Of a stretch of DNA of 64,000 nt, positions 1 through 56,570 are shown piece by piece. Source of the stretch: Sorex araneus (Eukaryota; Chordata; Mammalia; Eulipotyphla; Soricidae). The stretch lies in NCBI RefSeq assembly GCF_027595985.1, contig NC_073306.1, positions 96,298,926 to 96,362,925 of the forward strand. The letters are read 5' to 3'. Below the pieces are notes generated by a model that saw only the letters and a list, made by a program, of their open reading frames with translations, ran no database searches and was not told the origin of the DNA. The position numbers and the translations under genes were made by a program. How positions within the stretch are numbered: position 1 is the stretch's first letter; each line of letters begins with the position of its first letter.

Positions 1-192
1 TAAACTTCTCCTTCCTCCTTACCCTGTCTTTTATTTGAGTTGTCTTAGCAAAGAATTTAGGAGGGTAGGATAATTATTTTTCTCCCAAACATTTGAGAAA
101 ATTCCACTGTTACGTGTAACTTACAAGTGCTGCTGGCTGTGAATTCAATGCCTAGGAATAAACAATGTACATTAAATAAAAGCATACATAGA

Positions 193-373
193 GGGGCCGG
201 AGCGATAGCACAGTGGGTAGGGCGTTTGCCTTGCATTCGGCCGACCCGAGTTCGATCCCCGGCATCCCATATGGTCCCCCAAGCACCGCCAGGAGTAATT
301 CCTGAGTGCAAAGCCAGGAGTAACCCCTGAGCATCGCTGGGTGTGACCCAAAAAGCAAAAAAAAAAAAAAAAA
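193..373 (+). mobile_element. SOR SINE, young type
   Basis: tRNA-derived SINE with A-box TAGCACAGTGG, B-box GTTCGATCCC and a poly(A) tail. It is flanked by near-identical direct repeats AAAAGCATACAYAGAG ending at 192 and 385. It belongs to the subtype with a GGGGCCGGAG head and GAGCATCGCTGGG near the tail. Confidence 0.93.
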
Positions 374-410
374 GCATACACAGAGTAGGACAAAAAAAAC
401 CCTGTATTTT

Positions 411-1232
411 TTTTTTTACTGATAATAAAGCATAAATCATTTTTTATTTATTTTTTTTATTTTTTTTTAAATTTATTTATTTTTAATTAGAGAATCACCG
501 TGAGGGTACAGTTACAGATTTATACACTTTTGTGCTTATACTTCCCTCATACAAAGTTTGGGAACCCATCCCTTCACCAGTGCCCATTCTCCACCACCCG
601 TAAACCAGTGTCCCTCCCACCCTCCCCAATCCCATCTCCCCCCCACCCCACCCTGCCACTGTGGCAAGGCATTCCCTTCTGTTTTCTCTCTCTAATTAGC
701 TGTTGTGGTTTGCAATAAAGGTGTTGAGTGGCCGCTGTGCTCAGTCTCTAGCCCTCATTCAGCCCGCAACTCCCTTCCCCCATATGGCCTTCGACTACAA
801 TGTAGTTGGTGATCGCTTCTCTGAGTTGACCTTTCCCCGGAACGTGAGGCCAGCCTCGAAGCCATGGAGTCAACCTCCTGGTACTTATTTCTACAGTTCT
901 TGGGTGTTAGTCTCCCACTCTGTTATTCTATATACCATAGATGAGTGCAATCTTTCTATGTCTGTCTCTCTCTTTCTGACTCATTTCACTCAGCATGAAA
1001 CTTTTCATGCCCATCCACTTAACTACAAAATTCTTGACCTCCTTTTTTCTAACAGCTGCATAGTATTCCATTGTATAGATGTACCAAAGTTTCCTCAACC
1101 AGTCATCCGTTCTGGGGCATTCGGGTTTTTTCCAGATTCTGGCTATTGTAAACAGTGCTGCGATGAACATACATGTGCAGATGTTGTTTCGATTGTACTT
1201 TTTTGCCTCTCTGGGATATATTCCCAGCAGTG
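411..1232 (-). mobile_element. L1 LINE, 5'-truncated, with possible short 3' transduction
   Basis: The minus strand encodes the ORF2 C terminus (LWYIYTMEYYAAVRKKEVKNF is recognisable) followed by a C-rich 3' UTR and an A-rich end. A 16-bp TSD, AAAAACCCTGTATTTT, occurs at 395-410 and 1,233-1,248. Between the L1 A-rich end (about 440) and a second A run at the TSD lie about 22 non-L1 bases. Confidence 0.88.
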
Positions 1233-1868
1233 AAAAACCCTGTATTTTAATAATTATTAGTTTTTGTATTTGGGCCACATCCAGCAAAGCTCAAGGGTTT
1301 TTCCTCGCTCTGCAAATCAGGAATTACTTCCAGTAATGTTCTGGGAATCTTATAGAATGCTGGGGATTAAACCCTGGTCAGCCTGATGCAGTATACTTTT
1401 TCTCTCCTTCCCAAAACTATATTTTTATCAGCAGGCAAAAATGTGACCAGTTCCTAGAAACCTAACACTATTTCCCCAAAGAGCTGTTTCAGTAGCCACT
1501 AACTCAAAGTTTATTGGTACACTACAGAACTACCTAGAATATTAAGACTCAACTGTATTTCTGGTTCTGTTTTTGGGCCCACTGGGCTTGGTGCTTGGGG
1601 GTTGCTCCTGACAGTGCTTGTTGAACCAGGTGGTCCTAGTAAAGCATGTGCTCCAGCCTTTTTAGCTACTAACACCCAGAACTCAAGCATCAACTAAAGG
1701 CACCGGTGCAAGAGTATAGCAAGTAGGGCATTTGCCATGCATGTAGGTTAGATCTCAGACACTACATAAGACCCCTTGAGCCCCGCCAGACTGATCCCTG
1801 AGAGCAGAACCAAGAGTAAACCTTGAGCACTACTAGTTATGACACCCCATCCCCCAGCAAAAAATCTG

Positions 1869-2030
1869 TAGCACTGTTGTCCTGTTGTTCATCGATTTGC
1901 TTAAGCAGGAACCAGTAACGTCTCCATAGTGAGACTTGCTACTGTTTTTGGCATATTGAATACACCACAGGTAGCTTGCCAAGCTCTGCCATGCAGTAGG
2001 ATATTCTCGGATACTCTCAAACCTGTATAC
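1869..2030 (-). mobile_element. RTE-tailed SINE, truncated
   Basis: In minus orientation it has the TGCCAAAAACAGTA core and the CAAATCGATGAACAACAGG-like tail of the RTE-tailed class. The tRNA-like head is replaced by degraded SOR SINE sequence. Confidence 0.7.
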
Positions 2031-2034
2031 TTTT

Positions 2035-2381
2035 TTGAGGGGGGGAGAGGCATACCCAGTAGTGCTCAGGGCTTACTCCTAGCTCTGCACTCAGGAATAA
2101 CACCTGGCAGTGCTTGGGCACCACATAGGGTGCTAGGGATTGAACCTGAGTTAGGTACAAGCAAGGCAATTGCCCTGTCCACTGTACTATCACTCTGGCC
2201 CTTTTCAGTATTTTCTGTTTTGGCTTTTGGGCCACACCTAGCATGCTCAGGGATTACTCCTGACTCAGCACTCGGGAATTTTTCTTGGTGGGCTCGGGAA
2301 CCATATGGGATGCCAGGGATCAAACCCCAGTTGGCCATATGCAAGGCAAACACCCTATCTGCTGTGCTATTGCTCCGGCCC
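2035..2381 (-). mobile_element. Two adjacent degraded SOR SINEs
   Basis: Copies at about 2,035-2,202 and 2,213-2,381, both with heads at the right (CTGGCCC and GCTCCGGCCC ends). Each is clearly diverged from the consensus. Confidence 0.8.
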
Positions 2382-3589
2382 TTTTCATTATTTTGAAGAA
2401 TGAAAATATTGACAAATAAAGATGTTCAGACTCAGAGTTGGAAATAAAGAAGCTCTTTTTAATGTAGCAGAGAAACTCTCCAGATATGGAGGGATTTAGT
2501 AAGAGACTAAGTATGTTTTTTCCCCCCATGTTTTAATAGGAAAACTGGGTCTTCTTGCTTCTATTCAAGTGCCAAGAATGTTACAGAGAATGGGAGAACT
2601 TTACAGAGCAGCCTGGCTAGTCTAGGGCCTGTTAGATTATTTGTTCAACCATTTGCTTAGGTATTGCCCATGACCTCTTAGTTTTCTTTGAGACTAAGGT
2701 CTGGGGTAGAAACTATGATTTGGGGAAATTGTTAATCATCATTCTAAGAGCCCAGGAATTTGCAGGAATGTTAAGACTGTAAGATGGGGGCAAGCTTACT
2801 CCTGACTCTGTGCTCAGGGATCACCACTGGTGGACTCGGGGAACTATATGGGGGGATCATCTAGTACCTGCTGTACTGTTCAGGACCTAAAACCTGCCAC
2901 TTTCCTCAGCACTGCTGGGGACGGCAGCATCATTTCACAGTGTCATTCCAAACCCAAATTAAGAGAAGACACAGAGAAACACTCCTTTTCACGTGGTTAG
3001 GAAATCTGTTCCCTAGGATACTGTAGGCTGACTTCAGTAAAATGTGGTCAAACAGACAAAATCAAAGCAAACAATTTATTGAAGATTAAGAAGCCTGGAC
3101 TCCTCTCAGGACTTATTTTGCATAGAGGGTTGACTTCCTCACAATTATGGGGCTCGTTAAGTAGATGTCAGGACACTGAGAATTTTTATAAGTCTGCAGG
3201 CTTAGGAAATTCATGAAATAGCCACGGCGCCAACTGTGTTAATCAGGTAAAGGCATAAGCAAGATTATTTGGATGTGCACATGAAGTACAGAACATAGGC
3301 TGACTAACTGTCCTTCAAAAGGGGAGGAATTTAAACTGGCCTTGGAGGCAGACTGAAGTACTCAAAGTCCTGATTCTCTGTTGGAAACAAGGATAAAAGC
3401 ATTTTGCACATGGCTGCAGCTAACTCAGACTTGTATAGAAGAAAAGCATTTAAAGTTCAGTGTGAAAAATTGGGCAAATTTAATGTGCAGTTATTTTTTC
3501 ATTTCTACTTCCTGCCTGCAACCATTCTTGGGTCTTGCTTTGATAGGTGGATACCTAGAATTTTTCTGGTGGTGGTGGTCGAGGAGAGA

Positions 3590-3892
3590 TTAGGGGTGGC
3601 CACACCAGCGATGCTCAGGACTTACTCCTGGCTCTGTGCTCAAGAATCTCTCTTGGATTGGGAGACTGAATGGGATCCCAGTGATTGAACCCAGGTAAGG
3701 TTAAGCACCCTACCCACTACTCTCTCCAAGCCCTAGAATTTTTTTTTGTCATTTTGGGCTTTTGTCACACCTAAAGGCCCCAGTTTACTGTTGGCTCTGT
3801 GCTCAGGGGACCATATTTGGTATTGGGATCCAACAGAGGTTGGTCATAAACAAGGCAAACACCTTAACCCCTATATTATCTTTAGGCTCTTA
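3590..3892 (-). mobile_element. Two degraded SOR-like SINEs
   Basis: About 3,595-3,735 and 3,738-3,892 retain ACTCCTGGCTCTGTGCTCA-like and AAGGCAAACACCTT-like segments, but with many substitutions. Confidence 0.6.
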
Positions 3893-4530
3893 CAATGAAC
3901 AGAAGGCACTCCACTTATGAACAAGTTACACCATTTTGTGAAACTTCATTTTGTGTGTGATAGTTAAGTTGCTTACAAGGACACTGACAACCAGATGCAG
4001 ACCAGGGCCCAAAACATCTGGCTATCAGTGTTGGGCAGATGCGTCCCGCCTTGAACTCTGACTGGCTGATTTGATTGATGACACTTCAAAATGATTGGAC
4101 AGTGGACCCTTAATGAAGATCTCCTTGTTTCCAGTGTACTTGGGATGGGATCTCTGCCTTGTCCCCAACGTGTCTGAAACTGGGATGAAATCTATCTTAC
4201 ATCTCCAACCTGAGAAATGGTGCTGTTGACGACCCCTGTCCCTCTGCCAACAGGTCTGGGTGGACCAGATGAGCCTGAGCTGAGGCTGGGGGACTCACCA
4301 TATGCCTGATATGATATAAAGGTGCCTGGGCTGTGGCTTCAGCCAGCTAGAGGTGAGGGTCTGATTTGGAATACTGTATTAGTTATATGAATGTTTAGTT
4401 GGATTTGGTCACTTATATGTATGCTTTAGTGATGACACTGTGACTGTCAATAAATTGTGTTTAAGCTAACAGACTCCATTTGCCTGTATCACACTCGCTC
4501 ACGACGCCCCCTCGAGTAGAAACGGAAAAC
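3893..4530 (+). mobile_element. Candidate solo LTR of an endogenous retrovirus
   Basis: Non-SINE, non-L1 sequence with the order expected of an LTR: a reversed CCAAT (ATTGG) near 4,094, a TATAAA at 4,315-4,320, an AATAAA at 4,449-4,454 about 135 bp downstream, and a short CT-rich end. No gag, pol or env frame adjoins it. Ends and TSD are unresolved, so the class is not assigned. A different medium-length repeat remains possible. Confidence 0.45.
4315..4320 (+). promoter_or_regulatory. TATA box within candidate LTR
   Basis: TATAAA in GATATAAAGG, correctly placed before the AATAAA at 4,449. Confidence 0.4.
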
Positions 4531-4826
4531 ACTCTGAACCCTCTGGGTGAGCAGTATGGTCTCTAGAGACACTGTAAAATCAAGTTGCTCTTTACAAATC
4601 TCTTTGAATATTTTAAGTCTTTTGTTTTTGTGGCATACCTGGTGGTGGCTCAAGGAACCAGTCCCCTGGAGACCATAAGATACAGAGACTAGAACCTGAG
4701 TCAGAGGCAGGCAAGGCCCTATCCATGGGCCATTGCTCCAGCCCCTGGCTATTTGACTTAATATTTAAAAGTGGGTACCAACTTTAGAATTCTGAATAGT
4801 CCCATCAAACAAGATTAAATTTTTGG

Positions 4827-5010
4827 GGCTGGAGCGATAGCACAGCGGGTAGGGTGTTTGCCTGGCACGCATCTGACCCGGGTTTGATTCCCAGCATCCC
4901 ATATGGTCCCCTGAGTGCCGCTAGCAGTAGTTCCTGAATGCAAAACAAGGAGTAATCCCTGTGCATCTCCGGGTGTGACCAAAAAGTAAAAAAAAAAAAA
5001 CCAAAAATTT
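4827..5010 (+). mobile_element. SOR SINE
   Basis: Complete head (GGGGCTGGAGCGATAGC), A and B boxes and an A-rich tail. Imperfect flanking AAATTTTT-type repeats. Confidence 0.88.
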
Positions 5011-5385
5011 TTTTTCACAGCTTGCTTACCTTTAAAACAAAGGCTGAAAAGATGTAAAGTAGGCAGGAGGTAGAGCAATGAATTTCAAAAGGGGTCAAAC
5101 AAAGGGAGTCTGAAAAGGAATTACTCCCTGGAGGCCCTAACTCCAGCTCAGAGCCAAGGCCAGGACTCATGTGGGACAACTGAGCAGCCATTAGGTTCCT
5201 TGAAATTGCTTGAGCACAGGACCCCTAAGCCAGGCAGCTTGGAGAATCTTGTAAAACCAGTTATATGAAAGCAATAACTCTTTCCTGGGGGTCTTTGGCA
5301 ATCCCAATGTGTAATTATTGCACAGGTCTGCCTTGCCTGGATTTCCTCTGGAACATGTTTCCTTTTCCTCACTCCTTGCAGATTT

Positions 5386-5560
5386 TTTTTTTTTTTTGCT
5401 TTTTGGGTCACACCTGGCATTGCACAGGGGTCACTCCTGGCTCTGCACTCAGGAATTACCCCTGGCGGTGCTCAGGGCACCATATGGGATGCTGAGAATT
5501 GAACCCAAGTCCGCCGCATGCAAGGCAAACGCCCTACCCGCTGTGCTATCGCGCCAGCCC
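5386..5560 (-). mobile_element. SOR SINE with 14-bp TSD
   Basis: Poly(T) at the left and head at the right. CTCCTTGCAGATTT is duplicated at 5,372-5,385 and 5,561-5,574. Confidence 0.93.
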
Positions 5561-6189
5561 CTCCTTGCAGATTTCTTATTTCTCATATCTAAGAATACAC
5601 AATTAGTTCAGAAACCTGGCTATTAATATTGTCTTGGGGTGTCATGTCCGGAGGTGCTCAGGGCTTACTTCTGGTTGTGCGCAGAATTCACTCCTGATGG
5701 GGCTTGGGGGAACCATAAGGGGTACTTGGGTCAAAGGCAGGGCTGGCTGTGCGAAAGGCAAGCATCATACCTGCCTTGCTATCTCTTGAGTGAAAGGGTC
5801 CCCCCAGCAGTGCTGAGACCAGGAGCCCCTCCCAGTGGCTCTGGCTGGAGAGACTCTCACACTAGGGAGTACTGAGGACCTTACCCGACTGTCATTAGAA
5901 GAGGCAGGTGGTGCTAGGGATTCAGTTGGGGCAGAGCGCTCAGGCCTCGGGTCATAAATTTAATATGCATACCTTGCAGGAGAGTCCAGATCCCTGCACA
6001 CACTTCACAGTAAAGGTCACAGCTGGCCTGCTCCTGGCTCTCTCCCCTTCAGGGGCTCCTCCCATACACTCACCAGGAACAGAGGGTTCAAAAAGGAGAG
6101 ACTCAGACCATTTAAGAACAAAACAGGTATATTTCTAATGGACTACCTGATACAGAGGATAGTGTGGTAAGAATGGATAGTATGAATGA

Positions 6190-7539
6190 CAAATAATACA
6201 AATATAGTTTATTTGAAATAAAAATGCTTATACAGCTCAGTGGGTCACTCAGAAATGAACTCTTGCTTGAATGTATTACTCAGCAAAAAAAAAAAAAAAA
6301 GCTGAAGCACGAACACTCTTTTTTTGGACATGTATTTGGAGAAAGGAAGACACTACTTGGTTTTGAAAAAACTGACCTTCCTTAAGGCCTGGTCATAGAA
6401 GTGTAAACAATGTAAATGAGTCCACCATTACCAGCTGTCATATCACATCTAGGTCACCTGTGCATTCTGAGATTATACAAACCCTGCCACTGAAGGGCTG
6501 CTACATCACAGTTACATTTGGCAGGCAGGACTGAGGAAGAGTAATTTAGAACAAGTTTTACAACCTATTTAAAACAGATCACCAATATTCCCTGAAATAA
6601 TTGGTTACAATAGAAAGATACTGCCTGGAAGTTACCCTTTCCACTTTGGTTCATTTTCAGTTTTTGTTTGTGTTTGATTCACTTGCTTATACAATCCTGC
6701 CAATATTTTAAAGCACAAAATATCAATATCTACTTTTCCTTCAACATCTGCATTTTTCAAGTTTTATACTCTACTACATCCCTAGTATGTCAGAGTTCTT
6801 GAATATTAAAAAATGGATTAAAAACTCTTCTGTAAATGCAGATGTCTATAATTATAATAGTACTAGAGGGAAGAAGACAAGGTAAGGAAAAAAAAGCAAA
6901 CACATTTATGGGCAGGGGAATATGGCTCAAGTCTTTGGATTTAAAAACAAATTTCTCAGAGAAGCTGGTTATTATGGAATGTACAGAAACTTCCTTCGCC
7001 CCACCCCAAAAGGACTTAAAAAGCCCTAATCCAAACTTTTGAAAGCTACAGTTGAGATGTTATAAATGATCAAAGCAGTCAGGGGGAAACGTCTTCCATT
7101 CAGCCATAGTTGGTTGCATAGCTCCCAGCTGCTGGTGGGTCAGTAAAGACCACTGAAGTACCAGAAGTGCTCTGAAGAATAAAGGTAGAAAAGTACTGAC
7201 CAAATGACCTGTCTACATCAGTAATAGGACTTTATGGATAGGAAAATTTCCTAAATAGAATGACTCCAGGATAGATCAATGTTTCCATCATTAAATGTGG
7301 CAAAATTAAAAAAAAATTACAAGTAGATATAATGAAAAAGAAAATTACAAGGCAAAAAGAACACAAAAGAAATAAAGACAATGCTCTATAGGTTCAACAG
7401 TACTCCTTGAGACTAGAAAACCTGTTAACTTTGAAAGCCCTAGCAAAATATCACTCTTGTTTATAAATCACTTATATATCGAATGATCACATGTTGAATC
7501 CTTTCTTTCCATATAATGAAGAGCCCTGCATTCAGCCTT
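6190..7539 (-). other. CAPZA1: CAPZA1 3' UTR
   Basis: About 1.35 kb of AT-rich sequence runs from the stop codon to the only AATAAA signal on this strand. No SINE lies within it, although SINEs are frequent on both sides, which fits an exonic, constrained segment. The exact cleavage site is inferred. Confidence 0.8.
6208..6213 (-). terminator. CAPZA1 poly(A) signal
   Basis: AATAAA on the minus strand, in the context CAAATAAACTATATTTG. It is the only canonical signal between the stop codon and 6,190. Confidence 0.7.
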
Positions 7540-53247
<45,708 letters not shown>

Positions 53248-53729
53248 CTTGGCTGCTCTGGCCGCCCGTCCCGGCGCGAAGCAGGCCGGGAAGGAAACGG
53301 CGCGGGGGCCGTCGGAGGCCGGAAGCGCCGACGGGGCGGTCGCCGCCCGCGCCCCGGAAGTGGGCTCTGCCCAGCCGCTTTCGCGTCTGATGCCTCTCCG
53401 AGCGACCCGGCCTGCCGCAGGGGGACGGCGGGGGCTGCTCCCGGCGCCCGAGCTCCCTCCCACCCGCCTGAACTCGGCACTGTCCCCGCACGCGTGACCT
53501 CGGGACAGTCGGAGCCCAGGGGCGAAGGCAGCCGGCCCCGGGGGGCGGGAAGCGACGCTCTCTCGCGCGGGAGCGAAAAGTCCCGGCCCGGCAGCTCCTC
53601 AGCCCGGGGCCGCACACGAGTGCCACCGCCCGCCCCCTCGTTCTGCCCGGTGCCCCCCGTCTGGGGCGCCTCCTCCCGGTGCGCCGCGACCCCAGGATTC
53701 CTGCCCGCCCCCCGCCCCGCAGCGGCCGG

Positions 53730-53739
53730 AACATGGCGG
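53730..53739 (+). promoter_or_regulatory. YY1-like motif over the ST7L start codon
   Basis: AACATGGCGG matches the YY1 core and contains the ST7L ATG, mirroring the motif at the CAPZA1 start. Confidence 0.5.
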
Positions 53740-53910
53740 ACGGCGCGGCCGCGATGGCGCCTGCCCCGGGCCCGAGGCCTCCGCGCGGCTGGTCGGGACG
53801 GCTGCGGGCCGGGCTGGCGGGTGCCGGGCTCTCGCTGTGGCTCGTGGCGGGGCTGGGGCTGCTGTATGCGCTGCGGGGGCCGCTGAGGCTGTGGGAGAGT
53901 TTGGCAGCGG
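53733..53910 (+). CDS. ST7L: ST7L exon 1 (coding part), suppressor of tumorigenicity 7-like
   Basis: ST7L is a multi-pass membrane protein related to the candidate tumour suppressor ST7; its biochemical role is poorly defined. This exon encodes 59 residues plus one base. Residues 1-19 are Ala/Pro/Gly-rich. A basic stretch (RLRAGLAG) follows, then a hydrophobic segment LWLVAGLGLLYALRGPL (about residues 35-51) that is the first transmembrane helix. The start has a strong Kozak context (A at -3, G at +4). A second in-frame ATG 21 bp later (Met8) is possible but less likely. The exon ends at GTGAGC and joins exon 2 in phase to read [10 protein letters not shown]. It is somewhat shorter at the N terminus than the human protein I remember. 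The gene continues beyond the window. Confidence 0.93.
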
Positions 53911-54589
53911 GTGAGCGGCCCAGACTTCCCGGTGCCGGGCGCGGGCGGGCGGGGCCGGAGGGCGCTGGGGCGGGCACCCCGCGGCAGGCTGTCCAGTTCG
54001 GTGTCCCGGCGTTGGCGGCCGCGCATGGGTGCGCTGGAGGCTCCCCCCGCCGAGCCCCCGCACACCCCGAGCTTCCTGCGGCTCTAGCGGGAACCGCCAA
54101 CCCTGACAGCCGGCGACGCAGGTTCCTTGGGCGAACTCCCCAGCCCGGTCGGAGCCAACCCCACCCTACTAGGAGGACTGAGCCCTATCCGGAAAGTGCT
54201 TAGGAGTCCTTTGCCTGTTCTCAGGCGTTACCTTGAGGAATAAGAAGGAGCCGAAGAGGAAGGGACAGACAAGCAGAGGGTTCTTTGTTATTTAGTTCAG
54301 CATTGGTAGAGCTGCGAAGTCCGGCCGGCCGGGCAGTGATGGCCTCCGAGGGTCCTGCAGCCCCTCACCTTTCGATGGCGGCGAGGGGCCGCTTCCTGCC
54401 CTCACCGCGCTTCCGTGGAAGCTGCAGCTGAGCCCTCCTGCAAGATCAACCGTGAATGAATGGCGTGGTTTCTCTCTCCGGAGAGAGAAGAGGCAAATGG
54501 CCCTTCTGCTAACTTACTTTGTTTGCTTTATATATTGCAGAAGCTTTTTGTTGTTTTTAAATTTCACTTTAAGTGCTTTTTGTTGTTAT

Positions 54590-54705
54590 TGTTACCCGCT
54601 GCGTGTTCGATATGCCAAAAACAGTAACAAGTTTTACAATGGAGACGTTACTGGTGTCCGCTGGGGCAAATCGATGAACAAGGAGACTACAGTGCTACAG
54701 TTAAT
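54590..54705 (+). mobile_element. RTE-tailed SINE, 3' half only
   Basis: ATGCCAAAAACAGTAACAAG, GGGGCAAATCGATGAAC, ending TACAGTGCTACAG. The head is absent. Confidence 0.8.
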
Positions 54706-54799
54706 TGTTTTTAGATGTGACAATGTGACAGTCTGCATGGTGTTCTGGAATGTTTTGGACTTAGCACATAAGGACTACCGTGGCAATTAAGCTAGAATA

Positions 54800-55020
54800 C
54801 AGTAGCCATAGCACAGCGGGTAGGCCGTTTGCCTTTACGCAGCTGACCCCGCGATTCCTCCGTCCCTCTGGGAGAGCCCGGCAAGCTACTGAGAATATCT
54901 CGCCTGCTGGGCAGAGCCTGGCAAGCTGCCCCTGTGGTATTCAGTATGCCAAAAACAGTAACAATAAGTCTCACAATTGAGCAAATCGATGAGCAATGGA
55001 ATGACAGTGATGACAGTAAA
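54800..55020 (+). mobile_element. RTE-tailed SINE
   Basis: Head AGCCATAGCACAGCGGGTAG, two GGCAAGCT blocks, ATGCCAAAAACAGTAACAAT and tail GATGAGCAATGGAATGACAG. It lies in ST7L intron 1, sense orientation. Confidence 0.85.
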
Positions 55021-56053
55021 ATGAGCTGTATTGCCTTTCCCAGACTCTTTGAAAGAGTTGGTGTTTTTTTTTTTGTTGTTTGTGGGTGGTTCTCCCCCAC
55101 CCCATCGCGTCTCCTTTCTGGGCCACCCTTCAGGATGCTCAGAGGTTACTATTGGTTCTGCACTCAGAATTTCTTCTGATGGTGCTCAAGATACCATATG
55201 GGTTGCCAGTGATAGATCCCAGATGGGCTGCTTGCAAGGCAAGATCCCTACCAGCTGTATCTCTACGGCCCCTGTGTTTGTTTTGAGCTGGGCATGGCAT
55301 TTGGACCACACCCTGTGGTGCAGGCGGAGGCTTCACTGCATTCCTATTTCTCAGTTCCCTTGCTGTCTCTTCAGTTAAGGAAGAGCTTACCAATGTTTTC
55401 TCAGTGAAATATTGTTGAGTATACCATTTATTTTTCTACATGGTAAAGATGCATCATTTATTTTGTAGTGCCCTGCTTGCTGTACTAACTTCCCCACTGC
55501 TTTGTCATTTCATTTTTGTCTCTTTGGGAGTGGGATGGGATGCCACACCACCTGTGCTCAGGGGTTACGCTTAGTTCTGTGTTCAGGAATCACTCATGGT
55601 GGTGCTCAGGGGGCTATATGGGGAGCTAGGGATTGAACCTTGGCCTTGTGCAATGCAAGTGCCCTACCCACTGTGCTATCTCTAGCCCCTCAGATAAACT
55701 CTTTCCTGCCCTCCAAAACAATGATTTATTGCTTACTAAAATAGGGAATTGTTTTAAACTTCCTTTGTAACTGAATGTTTGTTTAGAATTTCCTTATAGA
55801 TTACAAACATTCCTGTCCAAGTAAGGTTTATAACTTTATAATCCTCAAAAACAAGCTAAATCTATCTTCCTTTTCTTATTTAACAAATCAGTATTGTGAA
55901 TTTTTAAGGTATAATAAATAAGAATTTAAAATAGCTTTTTTAAAGTTACAACTTCTTTAATGAATCTCATGCTTTTGTTCATAAAGACATCTATTTGTAA
56001 TGTAAGTACCTTAAATTTGCATTTTTAAAATTTTGATTTTTTTCTTTTGGCAG

Positions 56054-56136
56054 TGACAGTATTTTTAAATTCATTGACACCCAAGTTCTATGTGGCACTT
56101 ACAGGAACATCTTCTTTGATATCAGGACTAATATTT
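56054..56136 (+). CDS. ST7L: ST7L exon 2
   Basis: Preceded by TTTTGGCAG and followed by GTAAGT. With the last base of exon 1 it reads [18 protein letters not shown] and on to GLIF, diagnostic of ST7/ST7L; TVFLNS rather than SMFLNT at its start points to ST7L. It ends in phase 0. The last codon is TTT (Phe), where I recall Leu in human, so the final exon base is T and not the usual G. The next exon (EWWYFRKYG region) is not in the window. Confidence 0.95.
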
Positions 56137-56399
56137 GTAAGTAGTTTCAATTTCCTTCTTTCATGCTTTGGTCAGATTGGATCAAATCTTGTTATATGGT
56201 TACAGTAATTAGAAGTACAGTTCAGCATTCTCAAAGTGTGTTCAATACAAGAAATCACTCAATCTTTATTTTAGAGATCATAAAAATTCATTTTTGCTTT
56301 TAAAAAATTTCATTGTATATTTAGGGGATGGGTGGAAGATTGGATTGAAGACCAGATATTTATAGGACCCAGTTGGTAATAAGAAATGAGTGAAATAGG

Positions 56400-56570
56400 G
56401 GGCTGGAGTGGTAGTATGTCTGCTTTGCATGCAGCTGACCGGGGTTTGATCCCTGGCATCCGCATGGTCCCTTGAACACTTCCAGGAGTAATTCCTGAGT
56501 GCAGAGCTGGGAGTAATCCCTGAGCATTTTGAGGTGTGACCCCAAAACACCCCCCCCAAAAAAAAATAAA
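56400..56570 (+). mobile_element. SOR SINE, slightly shortened
   Basis: GGGGCTGGAGTGGTAGT to GAGGTGTGACCCCAAAACACC. AGAAATGAGTGAAATAG is repeated on both flanks (about 56,382-56,398 and 56,574-56,590). Confidence 0.9.

Larger units (their letters stand above)
1..6189. other. Intergenic region downstream of CAPZA1
   Basis: Carries an L1 copy (411-1,232), SOR SINEs, a truncated RTE-tailed SINE (1,869-2,030) and a candidate LTR (about 3,893-4,530). 2,400-3,580 and 5,580-6,190 show only short SINE-like traces. No MOV10 exon or CpG island is seen, although MOV10 is the expected neighbour. Confidence 0.75.
53911..56053 (+). other. ST7L intron 1
   Basis: Begins in the CpG island. It holds two RTE-tailed SINE pieces (54,590-54,705 and 54,800-55,020), degraded SOR SINEs at 55,120-55,275 and 55,525-55,690, and AT-rich unique sequence up to exon 2. 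Confidence 0.9.

Noticed and set aside
1-6189. Search for a MOV10 5' exon expected downstream of CAPZA1
   Set aside because: No CpG island or MOV10-like coding sequence was found; the gene probably begins left of the window.
53754-53910. Second in-frame ATG as the ST7L start
   Set aside because: The first ATG at 53,733 has the stronger Kozak context; the second remains a minor possibility.
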